A stretch of DNA of 64,000 nt from Chrysomallon squamiferum (taxonomy: Eukaryota; Mollusca; Gastropoda; Neomphalida; Peltospiridae). The DNA is taken from contig CM022678.1 of the NCBI GenBank assembly GCA_012295275.1, positions 8,307,632-8,371,631 of the forward strand, given 5' to 3'. Shown here one piece after another: positions 47,060-59,580 of this stretch (position 1 is its first letter; each line of letters begins with the position of its first letter). Under the pieces are notes generated by a model. It had not been told where the DNA came from. It searched no databases and saw nothing but the letters and a program-made list of their open reading frames with translations. Position numbers and translations under genes: made by a program.

Positions 47060-47969
47060 ATGATTTTTTGTAAAAAAAAAAAAGTGTTATCATCTGAATT
47101 AAGGCAGTTATTTCAAATAATTTACCATTGTATATGTATTATAAGAAATCAGATTTTTTGTTTTTGTTTTGCTGCTGAAAAAGATATGATACTTCTGGGA
47201 GTTCTTCAAAGCACTCCAGTGAAGCAGAGAGAAGTTGTATGGGTTTCTTCATTAGTATTTTTCCTATTTAAGCAGCAGTTAATTTGTAATTCCTCCTTCA
47301 TTTTTATAGAGGACATTTGAATGTATGTGTGTGTGTGTGTGTGTGTGTATTGGGGGTTACTGTTGTCTGCTTATATCTTATATTGCTTTTTTACAGCATT
47401 AGTCAGAACAAACTGACAGCACTGCAGACTGAATGGGGTAACTCCGAGAGAGAAAAGAAATCTGGCAGAAGAAAATTAATTCACCTGCTTTACATGGGAA
47501 GTCAGAGAAAGGATAGTTCAGTTTCTGCAGCATTTTCTCAAGATGATGACTAATTTTGCTTAGGTGAGTCCCAGGATTCAAAGGGAGTGATTTGAAAATC
47601 TTTCTGCATATGAGACTAAATCTTCACTTTGGAGTGGGTATCAACAGACTGCTATTGCTCAAGGTAAGAATTCATTTGAATAATGTGTAATTTTTATATA
47701 TTAAGTGATATAATTTTTAGGATATTATATTAATTCTTAGATTAATTGATTTTATATTGTATGTTTTTTTGTTTGTTATTTAAAATTTTGTTTTCATTTT
47801 TATTTTTAAGAAAAAGCTAACTGTCTTCTTCAATTTGACTTGTCAGTACAGAAAGTTCACATTCCAAACAGCCCACTCCAGCCTGAACCAGTTTACTTCC
47901 TTGTGTGAAGAAAATGTGGAACTTTTAAAGTATGTTCTGAAGTTCTGTGTTAGAAATCTATCAGCTGGT
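47060..47969 (+). pseudogene. Decayed gene resembling the DUF7869 transposase-like family
   Basis: Pieces in order on the plus strand: EKDMILLGVLQSTPVKQRE (about 47185-47240), ISQNKLTALQTEWGNSERE with KKSGRR (47398-47475), a stretch ending YETKSSLWSGYQQTAIAQG (about 47600-47664), and CLLQFDLSVQKVHIPNSPLQ with PEPVYFLV, a stop, then RKCGTFKVCSEVLC (47818-47950). The last block matches, from memory, the family pattern VHxPxxPLQPGPxYFxxPRKCGxFGVC, seen in transposase-like proteins of many invertebrates. The REKKSGGR and LQS motifs come in the same order in that family. Stops, frame changes and splice-like GT/AG sites lie between the pieces. It is a dead copy or a heavily decayed domesticated gene. 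The family name is a recollection and needs a profile search. Confidence 0.6.
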
Positions 47970-48539
47970 GAGTCAGTTAATCTGTTAATTAATTAATTTA
48001 TATAATTACTTTGTATTGATGTATTTGCTTTTTGTTTTGTTTGTTATTGTGTATGTTATTTATTTATTTTTTTTAACCTATGTGTCTGTGCTGTTTTATG
48101 TTATGTTTTTGAATTTATTTAGTCAAACATTTGTGTCTATTTATTTGTTTGAATTAAAGTTTGGCTCTCAGTTTTTCACTGTTGCTATCCAGATGTTTTG
48201 AGTGTAAATTCAGTTTTTAATTCACTGAATGTTTGATGTAGCATTAGGTGGTCACTGGAAAAATGTGGACAGAGAAATCAGTAATGTTTCATGGTTTCAG
48301 AAATTCCACAGCTAAAGTTTGGTTTTGTGTTTATTTTGTGTTTGAATTTCATTGTGTTTAATTTGGTGGACTAGCTGGTTCTGAGTCTGGTAAGGTTTTT
48401 ATGTAGTTTGTTACTAAAATGATTTTGGGTTTTAATGATGAAAGGTGTAAATAATTTCTATTTTATTTGTTTACTATTTGCTGGTTGCAACATTCACTCA
48501 CTCCAGTCTCCATTTCAATATGGCTGACTGTTGTTTAAA
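47970..48539. other. Non-coding DNA, nothing recognised
   Basis: T-rich sequence downstream of the decayed gene. Open frames are hydrophobic simple-sequence artefacts. Confidence 0.4.
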
Positions 48540-49660
48540 AATTAGATTGTAGTGAAAGATGAGTTTTAAAGGGTTGATCAGGGCCTAGATCCTTCATGAG
48601 ATGTTTATTACTGAGAGTGGATTTTAACACAGTATTTTAGTGTGTGTAGGTTTTTGTCTGAATTTTAATGGTTGTATGTTTTATTCTAACACGAGACTGT
48701 CAGGCAGTGTGATGCTTGCTAAAAGTTTTACAAGATGTGATTATCTTCTGTATGTGGCATCCAAAGTTGGCTGTCGAATGTGACTACTAAAAATTTGAAT
48801 GATTTTCTTTGTTATTAAATGGTTATCTATTTTTAGTGTTATTTTCCTGTATCTTTCTTTCTTGTTTTCTTTTACTTTATTAGAGAGGAGATGTGCTAAG
48901 TGAAATCTTTATCTCTCAGTTTAAAGTCAGTCAGTCATTCAAGTTGTTTATGTTTGTTAGTATTTGGTTGTTTAGAGATTTGCCTGCACACCAGAAATCT
49001 ATGAAAACTATTTACTTTTTGTTTTATTTACTGAATGGAATTTAGTAAACTGTTGTAGTGTTTTGTTATTTACTTGTTAAATTGTTTTTGTTTAAGTGTT
49101 TGTTCAGGTGTGTTTTGCCAGTGTGTCAAGGGTTTTACCTGTGTGATGTTAGTGTAACTGGTCTGTAGTTGATTGGTAGTGAATGGTATTTGTAAGGTTT
49201 ATGCAAGTTTCCAGTCTGTTGATATCTTTCCTGTTTACAAGTATTATTACTAATGTTTTTGACTATTTTATATTTTTCAAGTATGATTTTTGTTTAGATT
49301 TTCCTTGGATTTCTTTTTTTATGTTGTCTTCTGTATTTATTTATTTCCAATAAGTTCAGTTCACCACTCAATGGATATTTTGTTACTGCAGTTTTTGGTT
49401 TTAGGTTTGTGTTTAGTGACAGCTGAGTCTATCATGTTGGTAAGTGAAGTGCAGTATGTGTCAGTGTTGATTTTTATTTTAATATTTGTCCATGCTTTGT
49501 AGAATCCTTCCTAGTCTGCTTTGGTGAAATTTCATTTGGATGTAAATATTGAGTTGTTGGAGAAGGTTTTCTTGCTATTGTAATTTGTTATTATAGAGTG
49601 GTGGTCACAATTCAACTCATTTAGAACTTCCCATTGACTCAGTGCTGCAGTGGGTTTGCT
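48540..49660 (-). mobile_element. Jockey-like LINE fragment
   Basis: On the minus strand, from right to left, 49560-49650 reads ALSQWEVLNELNCDHHSIIT, the end of an endonuclease domain (xxSDHxPI pattern). 49440-49560 reads NFTKAD then EGFYKAWTNIK, the linker after it. About 49120-49215 reads YKYHSLPINYRPVTLTS, the RT block 1 pattern NYRPI. 48750-48840 resembles the post-RT segment (LKIDNHLI, then a ruined AxxLTW-like part). Many stops are present. This lineage differs from the one at 15-17 kb. Confidence 0.7.
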
Positions 49661-50048
49661 GTTAAATCAGTGGTGAAGGTGAATGAGCTGTCACTGTTGT
49701 TGTGGCAGGTTTGCTGTTAAATCAGTGGTGAAGGTGAATGAGCTGTCACTGTTGTTATGGCAGGTTTGCTGTTAAATCAGTGGTGAAGGTGAATGAGCTG
49801 ACACTGTTGTTATGGCAGGTTTGCTGTTAAATCAGTGGTGAAGGTGAATGAGCTGTCACTGTTGTTATGGCAGGTTTGCTGTTAAATCAGTGGTGAAGGT
49901 GAATGAGCTGTCACTGTTGTTATGGCAGGTTTGCTGTTAAATCAGTGGTGAAGGTGAATGAGCTGACACTGTTGTTATGGCAGGTTTGATGTTAAATCAG
50001 TGGTGAAGGTGAATGAGCTGTCACTGTTGTTGTGGCAGGTTTGCTGTT
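49652..50048. repeat. 55-bp minisatellite, about seven copies, seeded in a LINE
   Basis: Head-to-tail 55-bp units contain caggtttgctgttaaatcag and aaggtgaatgagctgtcact. On the minus strand a unit reads SSFTFTTDLTANP, which joins in frame at the left end to the LINE endonuclease sequence. The array therefore arose by expansion of part of that coding region. 55 is not a multiple of three. Confidence 0.92.
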
Positions 50049-50263
50049 AAAGGTAAGTGTGGTCCAGTAGGTTGTTTTTTCCAGGTTGTTCTTTTTTTTA
50101 AGAGGTCTGATTGTTATTTTTCAGGATTATGAAGTGTATTTTCTTGTTTTTCAAGATTAGTGAATTGTCTTAAACCAAACCCAGTTTTAATGAATTAAAG
50201 GTGTAGATTGTAGACTAGAATTTTTACTGTTATTTCTTGTTTTTAATATTTTGTTCATTATTA

Positions 50264-50296
<33 letters not shown>

Positions 50297-51559
50297 AACA
50301 AATACTGTGAAAAGAGCTAATAATTTTCATCTGTTTTGCCTATATATTTGCAAGATAATATTTATCTAATTTGGTTAAAATGTACTTAGCATGTTAAGCA
50401 GAGTTAACTTTTGATAAAAGTCAAGTATTTTCTGCTTTTCTCTTTCTATTTCCTTAAAATCCACTTCTTCATTATAAATGTATTTACTCAAAAAAAACAG
50501 ATTATCCCAGTTAGAAAACCAAAAATGAAAAAACCTTAATTGAAATATATTTGTATATTTTAATAATAAAAACAAAAGTTGGTAATTAATAAAATATTAT
50601 CAGTGTTACCTAAAAATTTGTATGACTTATTCTGCACTGATTTTATTCATGGTAATACATGATCTTTTATCATTTATAATTATGTAAAATATGTAAATAA
50701 TTAATCTTGGTAATTAATAAAATAGAATGATATCAAATTTTGCTTAAAAATTTGTTTTTAATATTCTGCATTGATTTTATTCATGATAATACATGGTTTT
50801 AAATAGTCAATCAGTCAGTCAAGCAACGTGGGTATGTCTGTCTGTCATTATGTCTGTCTATTAGAGAACCTTCAACAACATAATAAAATATTTTACAGGT
50901 CACAGGAAATCTGATCAGCAGCTGTAAACATATTTTTATTTATTTTATTTTTTTTTTTCAGTTTTATCAAGAGTAATTGTTTTCATTTTAACAAACATTA
51001 TTTACATTTTTTAGTTTAAAATGTGAAGTTATACTGCTTTATAATTATTCTGTAAAGATTGAAGAATCTGAATTAGTAAGCAGTTATTTTTGCAGGATTC
51101 TTCATTTTACCCTTTATTTTTTTTAAATTATTTAATGATAAATGTAATATGAAACACTAAAAATGATAAATGTTGTTTGAATTATTTGTGATAAATATAT
51201 TATGAATACTTAATTATAAATCTAATTAAAAATTGTGATAAACATAATATATGCAATAATAAGAGCTGATATAGTATACCAGGAAAAATACATTTAGAGC
51301 AGTGAACTGGCTTTGATGAATTCTGTTCTAACAGAGCTGCTAGTTGTTTTAAGTTTTCATTGTCCTACAATAAAATAATTACACATAAATATAAAAAAAC
51401 ATATAACTTTTATGAGTAAATTCCTGTTATTAGAAAATATTCAGAAAAAAACAAAAAACAAAACAAACTGAACAAAAAGGAGTCAATGGATTTATGTGCT
51501 AATTTTTTTGTCAAACTTGAAAAAACTAAATCTAAAATATATGTGTATGTGTTTGTTTA
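50049..51559. other. AT-rich DNA, nothing recognised
   Basis: A poly-A run lies at 50264-50294. A duplicated patch, tggtaattaataaaat, occurs at 50580 and 50708 with similar flanks (about 130 bp apart). A minus-strand open frame at 50375-50575 shows no motif. Confidence 0.45.
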
Positions 51560-51725
51560 TATATATATATATAGATAGATAGATAGATATGTATGTGTGT
51601 GTGTGTATGTATGTATGTATGTTTGTATGTTTATATGTATGTATGTATGTTTATATGTATATATGTGTGTATGTTTGTATATTTATATGTTGTTATGTAT
51701 GTATGTATGTATGTTTGTATGTGTG
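51560..51725. repeat. (TATG)n/(TGTA)n simple sequence
   Basis: TA, TAGA and TATG runs of changing unit. The Cys/Tyr/Val open frame across it is an artefact. Confidence 0.9.
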
Positions 51726-51754
51726 TTGTTAGCACTCTATATGTCTCTGTGACT

Positions 51755-52500
51755 GTCTGTATGCCTGTTATCTATATGTCTTCCTCTCTGTCAGTCTATC
51801 TCACTAATTATATATCCATCTCATTACACACATCTCTCTGTATTTGTCTCTCTATCTCACTAATTATATATACATCTCATTATACACATATCTCTGTATA
51901 TCTGTCAGTCTATCTTGCTAATTATATATCCATCTCATTATACACATAGCTGTATCTCTGTCAGTCTATCTTGCTAATTATATATCCATCTCATTATACA
52001 CATATCTCTGTATATCTGTCAGTCTATCTCACTAATTATATATCCATCTCATTATACACATCTCTCTGTATGTCTGTCTCTGTGTCTGTCAGTCTATCTC
52101 ACTAATTATATATCCATCTCATTATACACATCCCTCTGTATGTCTGTCTCTGTGTCTGTCAGTCTATCTCACTAATTATATATTCATCTCATTATACACA
52201 TATCTCTGAGTCTGTCTCTGTATCTGTCTATCTCACTAATTATATATCCATCTCATTATACACATAGCTGTATATCTGTCAGTCTATCTTGCTAATTATA
52301 TATCCATCTCATTATACACATATCTCTGTATATCTGTCAGTCTATCTCACTAATTATATATCCATCTCATTATACATATCTCTCTGTATGTCTGTCTCTG
52401 TGTCTGTCAGTCTATCTCGCTAATTATATATCCATCTCATTATACACATCTCTCTGTATGTCTATCTCTGTATCTGTCTGTCTATCAAACTTCCAGTCTA
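51755..52500. repeat. Minisatellite of 58-70 bp units, about eleven copies
   Basis: Units share ctaattatatatccatctca and ttatacacat followed by a variable number of ctgtctctgt/ctgtcagtctat words, so unit length varies. It grades into pyrimidine-rich simple sequence at both ends. Confidence 0.9.
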
Positions 52501-52639
52501 TCTTTTCATCTATCTCTCAGAAATACATACACTCTTCTTGCACACACATTATACATATATACCCATTTTCTCTCAATAATAAGAAAACACATATTCACAC
52601 ACATACATACATACCATGTCTAACACACTTAGCTAGATG

Positions 52640-52930
52640 ACTGTGACAGTGTAGGAGGGAGACAGGCAAATACAGATGGTCAAGGAAGGACGAAGTTGTC
52701 TTTGTCCTCCCAGTACTGGTCAGTTGTATTTGACAATATGTTTAGTTTTGAAAAATGTACATTCACTTTAGTGTGAACACTGTCAGTGTATATTAACAGA
52801 GAGTCACATTTTGTTGGATTGTTCTTATTTATGATCATCTAAACATCAGCTTTTTCAAACTACGGGCTTATCTTGATTCTTTTATCACTTTATTCTATAT
52901 ACATAATGAACTGCTTCTAAGTTAGTTCTC
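52640..52930 (+). mobile_element. LINE ORF2 3-prime end fragment
   Basis: The plus strand at about 52690-52730 resembles the RxDEVVxxxLRxG segment, and about 52767-52830 reads CEHCQC then LTESHILLDC in adjoining frames. This is the CxxC..TxxHxLxxC knuckle typical of the C terminus of jockey-like LINE ORF2. It is short and frame-broken. Confidence 0.6.
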
Positions 52931-53088
52931 AGTAGACATGGATTTCCCTCAACATGCAATGGTGTTTATAGTATTTTTATTTTAAAGAGTAATTACTGCT
53001 ATTTAGAGGTTGTTTAAAAAAAAGAACAAATACTGAGAGGGAAACAGGGAGTAAAATACTGATTTGCTTTCACAGTCATCACACAAAT

Positions 53089-53091
<3 letters not shown>

Positions 53092-53155
<64 letters not shown>
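53092..53155. repeat. (CT)n microsatellite
   Basis: 32 perfect CT units. Confidence 0.97.
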
Positions 53156-53158
<3 letters not shown>

Positions 53159-54665
53159 TCGACACAAAATACACAAATAGTTGAATATGTACTATTACTG
53201 TAATACATATTCACATACACACACTCATATACCACAATGTTTTAGAATAGTCATGTATATTCATACAGACACACACACCAGCAATAACATGTATACATAC
53301 ATGATTCATCATATATAAATATATATATATAACACAAACACATACATGTACACATACATGTAACTTTGTTATCTTATGTCTGAAACCAGTTATACCCTTT
53401 TATATCAATACAAATATCACACACACACACACACACACAGACAGACACTGGATGTGTCCAGACTAACGTCCCTTGTGTTATTAACATAACTAGATTAGAG
53501 ATGAGGTTCCTAGAATAAAAGTGCTATAATAGAAATGGGATATCTCAAGTTGAAAGTACAATCATCAATGTTAAAATAACAAAATAAAATAAAACATTTT
53601 TATCATTTATTCTCAAGTTAATTTATTCATTAATAATAATATCGAAGTCGATTTTGTATCTGTGATTATACATTGCGGTTCCCTAAACAAGAGACGTAAT
53701 TAATATGGCGTGGATAACGGAATACCACGTTAAACTTTTCGTCTATGTTTAATAACTCAAAAATGTATTGAGTATAAGTATGCTGATTATTTCTCCAAAG
53801 TCAGGTATAGTCCATGAGTAAATATCATTTTAATCTATAGTGATTGTTTTAATGAACATTTTAGTCTGTAATGTAATATCTTTTGTGATGGTCTATGAAA
53901 TAAAAGGATAAGCTTACAGTTGATATTATTATATTCAGTGGTGCAGCTATTAGAGAAGAATATCAATGATAACAAAATTGTAAATTGTTTTCACTATAAA
54001 CTGTTTTGACGATATTAAAGTTCTACCAACTCGTGATGGGTAACCCGTGTTTTTCTCACTGAATCCAGTTTATTCTACAAAGTAAATTCCGTCTCTGAAT
54101 TTCACGTTATTAAAAATTGTTTAATTAATTAATTATTACTTTTTCATGATTCTAAATATATAATTCTATAAAATTATTTTATTGTTAAACTTTTCGTTAA
54201 TTTGGTTATTGCTTTAATTCGAGGTGAATTTAGTGTATTTTTTAAATAAGTAAGTATATAATTAAATAAATAAATAAATAAATAAAGGAAGAGAAACTAT
54301 GTTTATAAATTAATTTTTCAGTGTTCATTTAAAAAATACTTGTATATCAGCTTTTCAGTGTCTATTTAAAATTTTAAAAATTACTAATATTTCCTCTTTC
54401 TGAAATTTAAAATTCTATAAAATTATTTTATCATGGATGTGCGTTTCTGCAACATGTTATTAACAAATGGAAATTATCAATGAAATCCTATTTTTCTGTA
54501 TACTGTAGGTAACTAAATTTAACATAACAAACATTATTTTCTTCATTATTTGTTATTATTCATAAAATGTTTATTGTTGGGAAACAAACGTATACTTTAT
54601 TGTGTTATTCTTACATCAAAGACCAATGATTTTAATACTGACAGTCAAATGGGTTCAATGCTTTC
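53156..54665. other. Intergenic AT-rich DNA with AC-rich patches
   Basis: AC-rich and TACA-rich patches at 53200-53450. A short repeated word pair (aaaattctataaaattatttta) occurs in variant form at about 54155-54180 and 54408-54430. No gene is seen. Confidence 0.45.
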
Positions 54666-54671
54666 TTACAT

Positions 54672-55160
54672 CTGTTCATTGTAGGGATTAGTGGTTGAGT
54701 TATTGTTACATCAAAGACAGGTTAGATGGTAGGGATTAGAGGTAATGTTATTGTTACATCAGAGACAGGTTAGATGGTAGGGATTAGAGGTACTGTTATT
54801 GTTACATCAAAGACAAGTTATATGGTAGGGATTAGAGGTACTGTTATTGTTACATCAAAGACAAGTTAGATGGTAGGGATTAGAGGTACTGTTATTGTTA
54901 CATCAAAGACAAGTTATATGGTAGGGATTAGAGGTACTGTTATTGTTACGTCAAAGACCAGTTATATGGTAGGGATTAGAGGTACTGTTATTGTTACGTC
55001 AAAGATCAGCTATATGGTAGGGATTAGAGGTACTGTTATTGTTACATCAAAGACAAGTTATATGGTAGGGATTAGAGGTACTGTTATTGTTACATCAAAG
55101 ACAAGTTATATGGTAGGGATTAGAGGCACTGTTATTGTTACATCAAAGACACAAGGAACT
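54672..55160. repeat. 48-bp minisatellite, about ten copies
   Basis: Units of 48 bp contain ggtagggattagaggtactg and ttattgttacatcaaagaca. The unit is a multiple of three, so a plus-strand frame of MVGIRGTVIVTSKTSY repeats stays open over six copies. Treated as non-coding. Confidence 0.94.
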
Positions 55161-55616
55161 GGGGTGTAGGCATCAAGTCTACATACATACATTACAACTG
55201 TATTTCTGTCTGTCCATCTACAAACACACTCTGTCTATAAAACCTTATTTAGTTTCTCTCTCAGTCCAAATTATCACTGTACCTTCTCTTTCTGTCTGTG
55301 TATCTTCCTCTCTATCAGTTTATCTATGGTCTGTCTGTCTATCTATCTGTATTTTATTATTCCATTTTCTTACTACCTGCCTAACTATGACTACTTGTCA
55401 ACCTTCTGACTGTTTTTCATGCAGTCTGTATAATCAGCTGTCTTTCTATCCATTTGTGCATCTGTTACTGGATATTTTTTAAATTTATTATTAAAGTTAA
55501 AAACCCTCAAATTTTCAATATACAATGAGCTTCTTTTTAAAGTACCTCTCACATTTAATTATCTTGTATACATTTATACCTTCACCCTAATACATTTATT
55601 TAAAAAGGGCACTTAC
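55161..55616. other. Pyrimidine-rich simple sequence and intron
   Basis: TCTG/TCTA-rich low-complexity sequence to about 55480, then AT-rich intron ending at a minus-strand splice donor. Confidence 0.5.
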
Positions 55617-55763
55617 CTGGAAACCCATCCATATTTCTTCCTGTCTTCTGGGCTTCTTGTTTACAATAAAAGTTGGTGTAACCTTTACACCTCTTCTTTT
55701 CAGTATCAGTCTGTGATGTAGATAATAACACACCTCCTTAACTTCAGGTCTTCTCACATCTTC
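55617..55763 (-). CDS. Exon of an unidentified minus-strand gene (49 codons)
   Basis: 147 bp with an acceptor after a T-rich tract (tttttctattaaaaag) and a strong donor (CCAG|gtaagt). It is open throughout in phase 0 to 0. It begins EDVRRPEVKEVCYYLHHRLI, is rich in basic residues in the middle (LKRRGVK) and ends EEIWMGFQ. No stop interrupts it. I do not recognise the domain. It is the most downstream exon I can support; further exons may lie to the left. Confidence 0.65.
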
Positions 55764-56595
55764 CTTTTTAATAGAAAAACAAAACAAAAGACATTAATGT
55801 TCACATCTCATTATGCACTGAACTCTTTATAAAGTGAAAACTGAAATTTAATGTGCTGCTTCCAAAAACTTTGAAAAAGAAGCAAGATCAATATAAAAAA
55901 CAAATAATAATAATAAAAAGGAAAAAATTCAAAGTATGTCACTGGGAAAAATGAATATTTTACTTAATTTACTGTTTCACTGTTGATTAGTAAATGTCGG
56001 TTTTGAGATTTTTCATGTGTTTCTGTGGAAAATACGTCTTCTTCATGCTTCTTATAGTTTTAAATAATGAGTTTTCATTGTTTTTTTATGAAACAAAATT
56101 AAAATTTATATATTTTCTATTACTGATAATGAAAAACGCATAGACTGTTCAGTGTTAATAATAATAAATAAATAAATAACAAAACAATATATATATGTAT
56201 TTTTAAATTCTTATTCAGTTATTGTTTAAGAAAATGGAAACTGATATAAACATTACAATCTAAGACTTGTCTAATTCCATACCATAAAGTTCTGTATCGT
56301 TACTTTGTTTGATGTCTGCCTTGATGTCATAAACATATTAATAAGTGAACATTTCTTATCAGCGAATACAATATTATCTGTTCTTGTTCAATAGTAAATG
56401 CAGATAAAATTTATTTTTTTGTTTTGTTTTTTAGCAGATGCAAAGCCACATGTGAGTCAGAAACAAGTCTCAATTTCGACTTTAGTTTCACATCATCCAA
56501 AAGAAAAAAGACTACTGTGAATAAAAACAACAACAACAAAAAAATAAAACAACAACATAACTACTGAGAGGTAATGAGAAAGAGATCACAGCTAC

Positions 56596-56739
56596 CTGTA
56601 CTGCAGAATTAGAAACACCAAGACAACATTTTCCTAAACCACTCACATTTCCATTTTTAATGACCTCTTTGAGAAGATCACCAGGATTTCAGAGGTAGTC
56701 CAGAGAATCAAGAATTTCAGCTGCCTGACTTTTTTGTTA
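56596..56739 (-). pseudogene. Possible decayed exon of the minus-strand gene
   Basis: Between an acceptor-like gctgcag and a donor-like acag|gtagct, one frame reads AAEILDSLDYL, stop, NPGDLLKEVIKNGNVSGLGK onward to SNSAVQ. The stop is TGA where CGA (Arg) would fit. The frame also meets TAA at its very start. A second frame with a strong internal donor (gtgagt) is open but less protein-like. Evidence is moderate at best. Confidence 0.35.
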
Positions 56740-57466
56740 CTGCAGCTGAAAAACAGAATTAACATATTAAGAATAATAAAAAAAAAATTCAGTAATAACA
56801 TGAAAATATTTTTAAAACAGTGTTTAATCTGGAAAATGCTGTCCTAGATTCCAGTGGGAAAATGGATTCTCAGAGAGGAAACTAATTTAATCCTAGGATT
56901 AAAGTATTTATACAATTACAAAGAATTACAGTCTTGCTGTTTTTTCTGCTTTGCAAATTTGACACATTGGACAAATGTCTGAAGATGCTATGAGTCAATG
57001 TGAGATACAGCAAAGACTCTGAGTATTTCAAAGTCCACACTGCAACACTGTGTGACAAAGACGAAACATCTCGACGTGACCTCCAAGCCAAAGAACAAGA
57101 ATAATCTGGTTTTTGATGCAGCTACCTAAGTGTGGACAGTGTCAGAAATGTCACACACAACAATGAAATGTACACAGTGATATAACCCATTTAGCTATTC
57201 TGGTGGAAATCACTACAACAACTCTGACCACTGCTGATCCCTGGCAAAAACCGCAAAGGATCACACAAAATACATGAAATAAATAAATAAATAAATAAAT
57301 AAATACCCTACAGCTTCATTATGACATCTTCATTATGAAAGTTTTTATGTGTCTTATTTATCCAGTTAAAATAAATTTCAGTCCATCTTATGTGTTAAAT
57401 TTTCTTATTTCCTGTAAAATGTAATTTTCTAACAACAATAAATAATATTACTCAAAAAGAACTTAC

Positions 57467-57652
57467 CTTTTTTTCCACTACTGATGCTGCATGCTTTCTT
57501 CTCAAAACATCTAGGAACTGTAGGAACTGCTGACAGACAAAAGTATTCTGGCTGGAAACGGTTTCTATGGTTTCTATTAGTATTACTGCTGACATTTTCA
57601 ACATGAGATAAAATGTCAGACTCTTTCAAGCTGATAATCACACAGGCAGTGT
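57467..57652 (-). CDS. Symmetric 1-1 exon of the minus-strand gene (62 codons)
   Basis: 186 bp bounded by ttttatttacag and g|gtaagt. Start and end phases are both 1. It encodes TACVIISLKESDILSHVENV, an Asn/Arg-rich stretch (NTNRNHRNRF) and a Cys-containing end (CLSAVPTVPRCFEKKACS). Four cysteines may suggest an extracellular or metal-binding module, but no family is recognised. Confidence 0.65.
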
Positions 57653-57759
57653 CTGTAAATAAAAGAGTTTCTAAATAAAAATAATAATATTACTGATATG
57701 GAATTAATTGCATAAAATGACGTTGTACTGATGAAATAATAGTTGACATAACCTGTTTA

Positions 57760-57960
57760 ACATGATTAGAAAGAACTTTAGAAATAATTTTATAATCTGC
57801 ATGTAATAAATAGACTAATATAGGTCTGAAATTTTTAAGGTCTGCTTTATCTCAGTTTTTCTTGTAAAAAAAAAAGACTAATTACCCCTTTTTTCATATT
57901 CCATGACATTTCCTCTTTTTTAATTGACACAACAAAATTTTCAAAATTCCCCACAACAGT
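57760..57960 (-). mobile_element. L1/Tx1-type LINE RT fragment
   Basis: The minus strand reads EEMSWNMKKGVISLFF, then LKISDLY and a ruined IIKLFLKFFLIMLNRL. This follows the L1-like RT start (xxGxISLLxKKxD, LKNxRPISLL, YKIISKxLxNRL). It is short, with stops. Confidence 0.6.
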
Positions 57961-59373
57961 GCTATTTCACAATCCTATAGGGCAGGTGGGCAAACAGTAA
58001 TGTCCTTTGACAAAACAGACTGAAACTAGTCTATTTACAAATTAGGGGTGTGACAGGTTGTTATGGGTGACATGATTAGTTTCAAACTCTAAACTTTGAC
58101 AACTAACATGTACAAGTTTTGAATTAGATGGTAGAATGGCTGTGGAAAAGGTCTGCTGAAATTCACAGTGGAATGGTTCAAATTAAAAACCAGTGCAACA
58201 ACTTGGACAAAGTCTCTGTGACTCGTACACAAGTGTTTTGATAACACCAGATTAAAAATATGAGTGTTTAAAAGTTTGAAACGTTATCAATATTTCTCTG
58301 ATGGATGTGTGCAAAGCCTTGAGTCCACAAGCGTAAAAGACCATGCTGCCTGTCATGGACTTTTTGTTTACCTGGAATCGATGGCTAAAAGGGTCTCAGT
58401 ATTGTATGTTCTGTATATATAATATGTATGTATGTAAATGTGCGCACACACACACATGTACCTACGTATATATAACGTTTTTCTGTATGTATGTATACAT
58501 AAGCATAATATTAATATACATAAATGCTGTTACCTAGCCTTCTATGCTCCCACCTACAAAAATGGGAGGCTATATGCTTACACACACACACAGTGTAATT
58601 GAAAACCCACCTCTCAAAACAATTCAGTTCCAGATCAAGGGTAGCAGTTGCCCCTCCCCCACAGAATTACTACAAACATTGTTAGGTGTAATTAGTTGAA
58701 ACATGCACAAGTATACATACTTTATGCTTAAAAAAGTAGCAGCTCTATAAATAAACCATTTATTTTTGAGTAACATATAATTGTTATATTGAAGATTGTA
58801 CCTTTATCCACATACTCACACAAACACGTAAAACTTGTACATAGATGTCTGCAACTGTAACAGTTGATAACTGAACAATGATTATAGCCTCCCATTACAG
58901 AATGATTGCTTTTGCCCACCAATTTGCAAGTAGGGCTATTTTGCCGAGATCTCGCAATTTGCATCCTTGAATTACCCAGCAACAGGCACATGTGCAGTGG
59001 AATGCGAAATATCTCAATTAACAGTTGACTCTAAAACCCAATATATTACAATTGGGAAAATTCACTTTTCTTTTGAAAAGCAAGTTACTGTCACAAACAC
59101 AATTAAAAACTAATTCTTTGCTTGGACAGGTATACCCTATTAAATGAGATAATAAGAATAACAAAGAAATAATAAAAATAAATAGCCATTTATAATATTT
59201 TATGTTAAAACTATTTTTAAAATCTGTATTTCATAAATGTTGTGTCACCAGATGAATTGCTGCTATCATTTTACTGTTATTGACCTGTTATCTTTGTCAA
59301 TAGAACAACATTAAAACCATTTTTCTCAAGAATCTAAATCAAATACAACAAGGTGTAACAAAAAGGGCAGTAC
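57961..59373. other. Intron with unassigned repeat-like segments
   Basis: At 58545-58600 a tcccacctacaaaaatgggagg hairpin-like sequence is followed by AC-rich sequence. About 58875 has the related cctcccattacag. An open minus-strand stretch at 58728-58991 is cysteine-rich, but no exon borders fit it convincingly. No gene is assigned. Confidence 0.35.
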
Positions 59374-59500
59374 GTGATGTAAATGAATATTTTATAACAG
59401 AGCTGGGATCCTTCATCCACTTTGTTCAGATTGTAGTCAGCCAATGTTTCACCAGAAATCTTCACAGTCAGGTAGACTTGTAGTGTCTCACACCAGAGAA
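59374..59500 (-). CDS. Exon of the minus-strand gene
   Basis: After the acceptor atttcacacag the frame starts in phase 1 and reads LWCETLQVYLTVKISGETLA followed by DYNLNKVDEGSQLCYKIF. The preceding exon (59887-59956) ends with G in phase 1, which completes a Val codon, so the two join perfectly. The 3-prime border (atcac|gtactg) is less certain. Alternating hydrophobic residues suggest beta strands. No family is recognised. Confidence 0.65.
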
Positions 59501-59580
59501 CTGTGTGAAATAACAAAAATATGTGAAATTTAAAAAACAATCACATTTAGCCATCATCACAGAAGCCATAAAACAAATCT

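Noticed and set aside
51593-51949. 118-codon Cys/Tyr/Val-rich frame that could suggest a cysteine-rich peptide
   Set aside because: It is a translation of TATG/TGTA simple sequence; there is no signal peptide or exon structure, and other frames look equally open.
54870-55169. 99-codon frame of MVGIRGTVIVTSKTSY repeats
   Set aside because: Pure product of a 48-bp minisatellite; no flanking coding sequence.
57110-57260. Possible SINE with tRNA-like promoter near 57.1 kb
   Set aside because: No A and B box pair and no second copy could be found by eye in this window.
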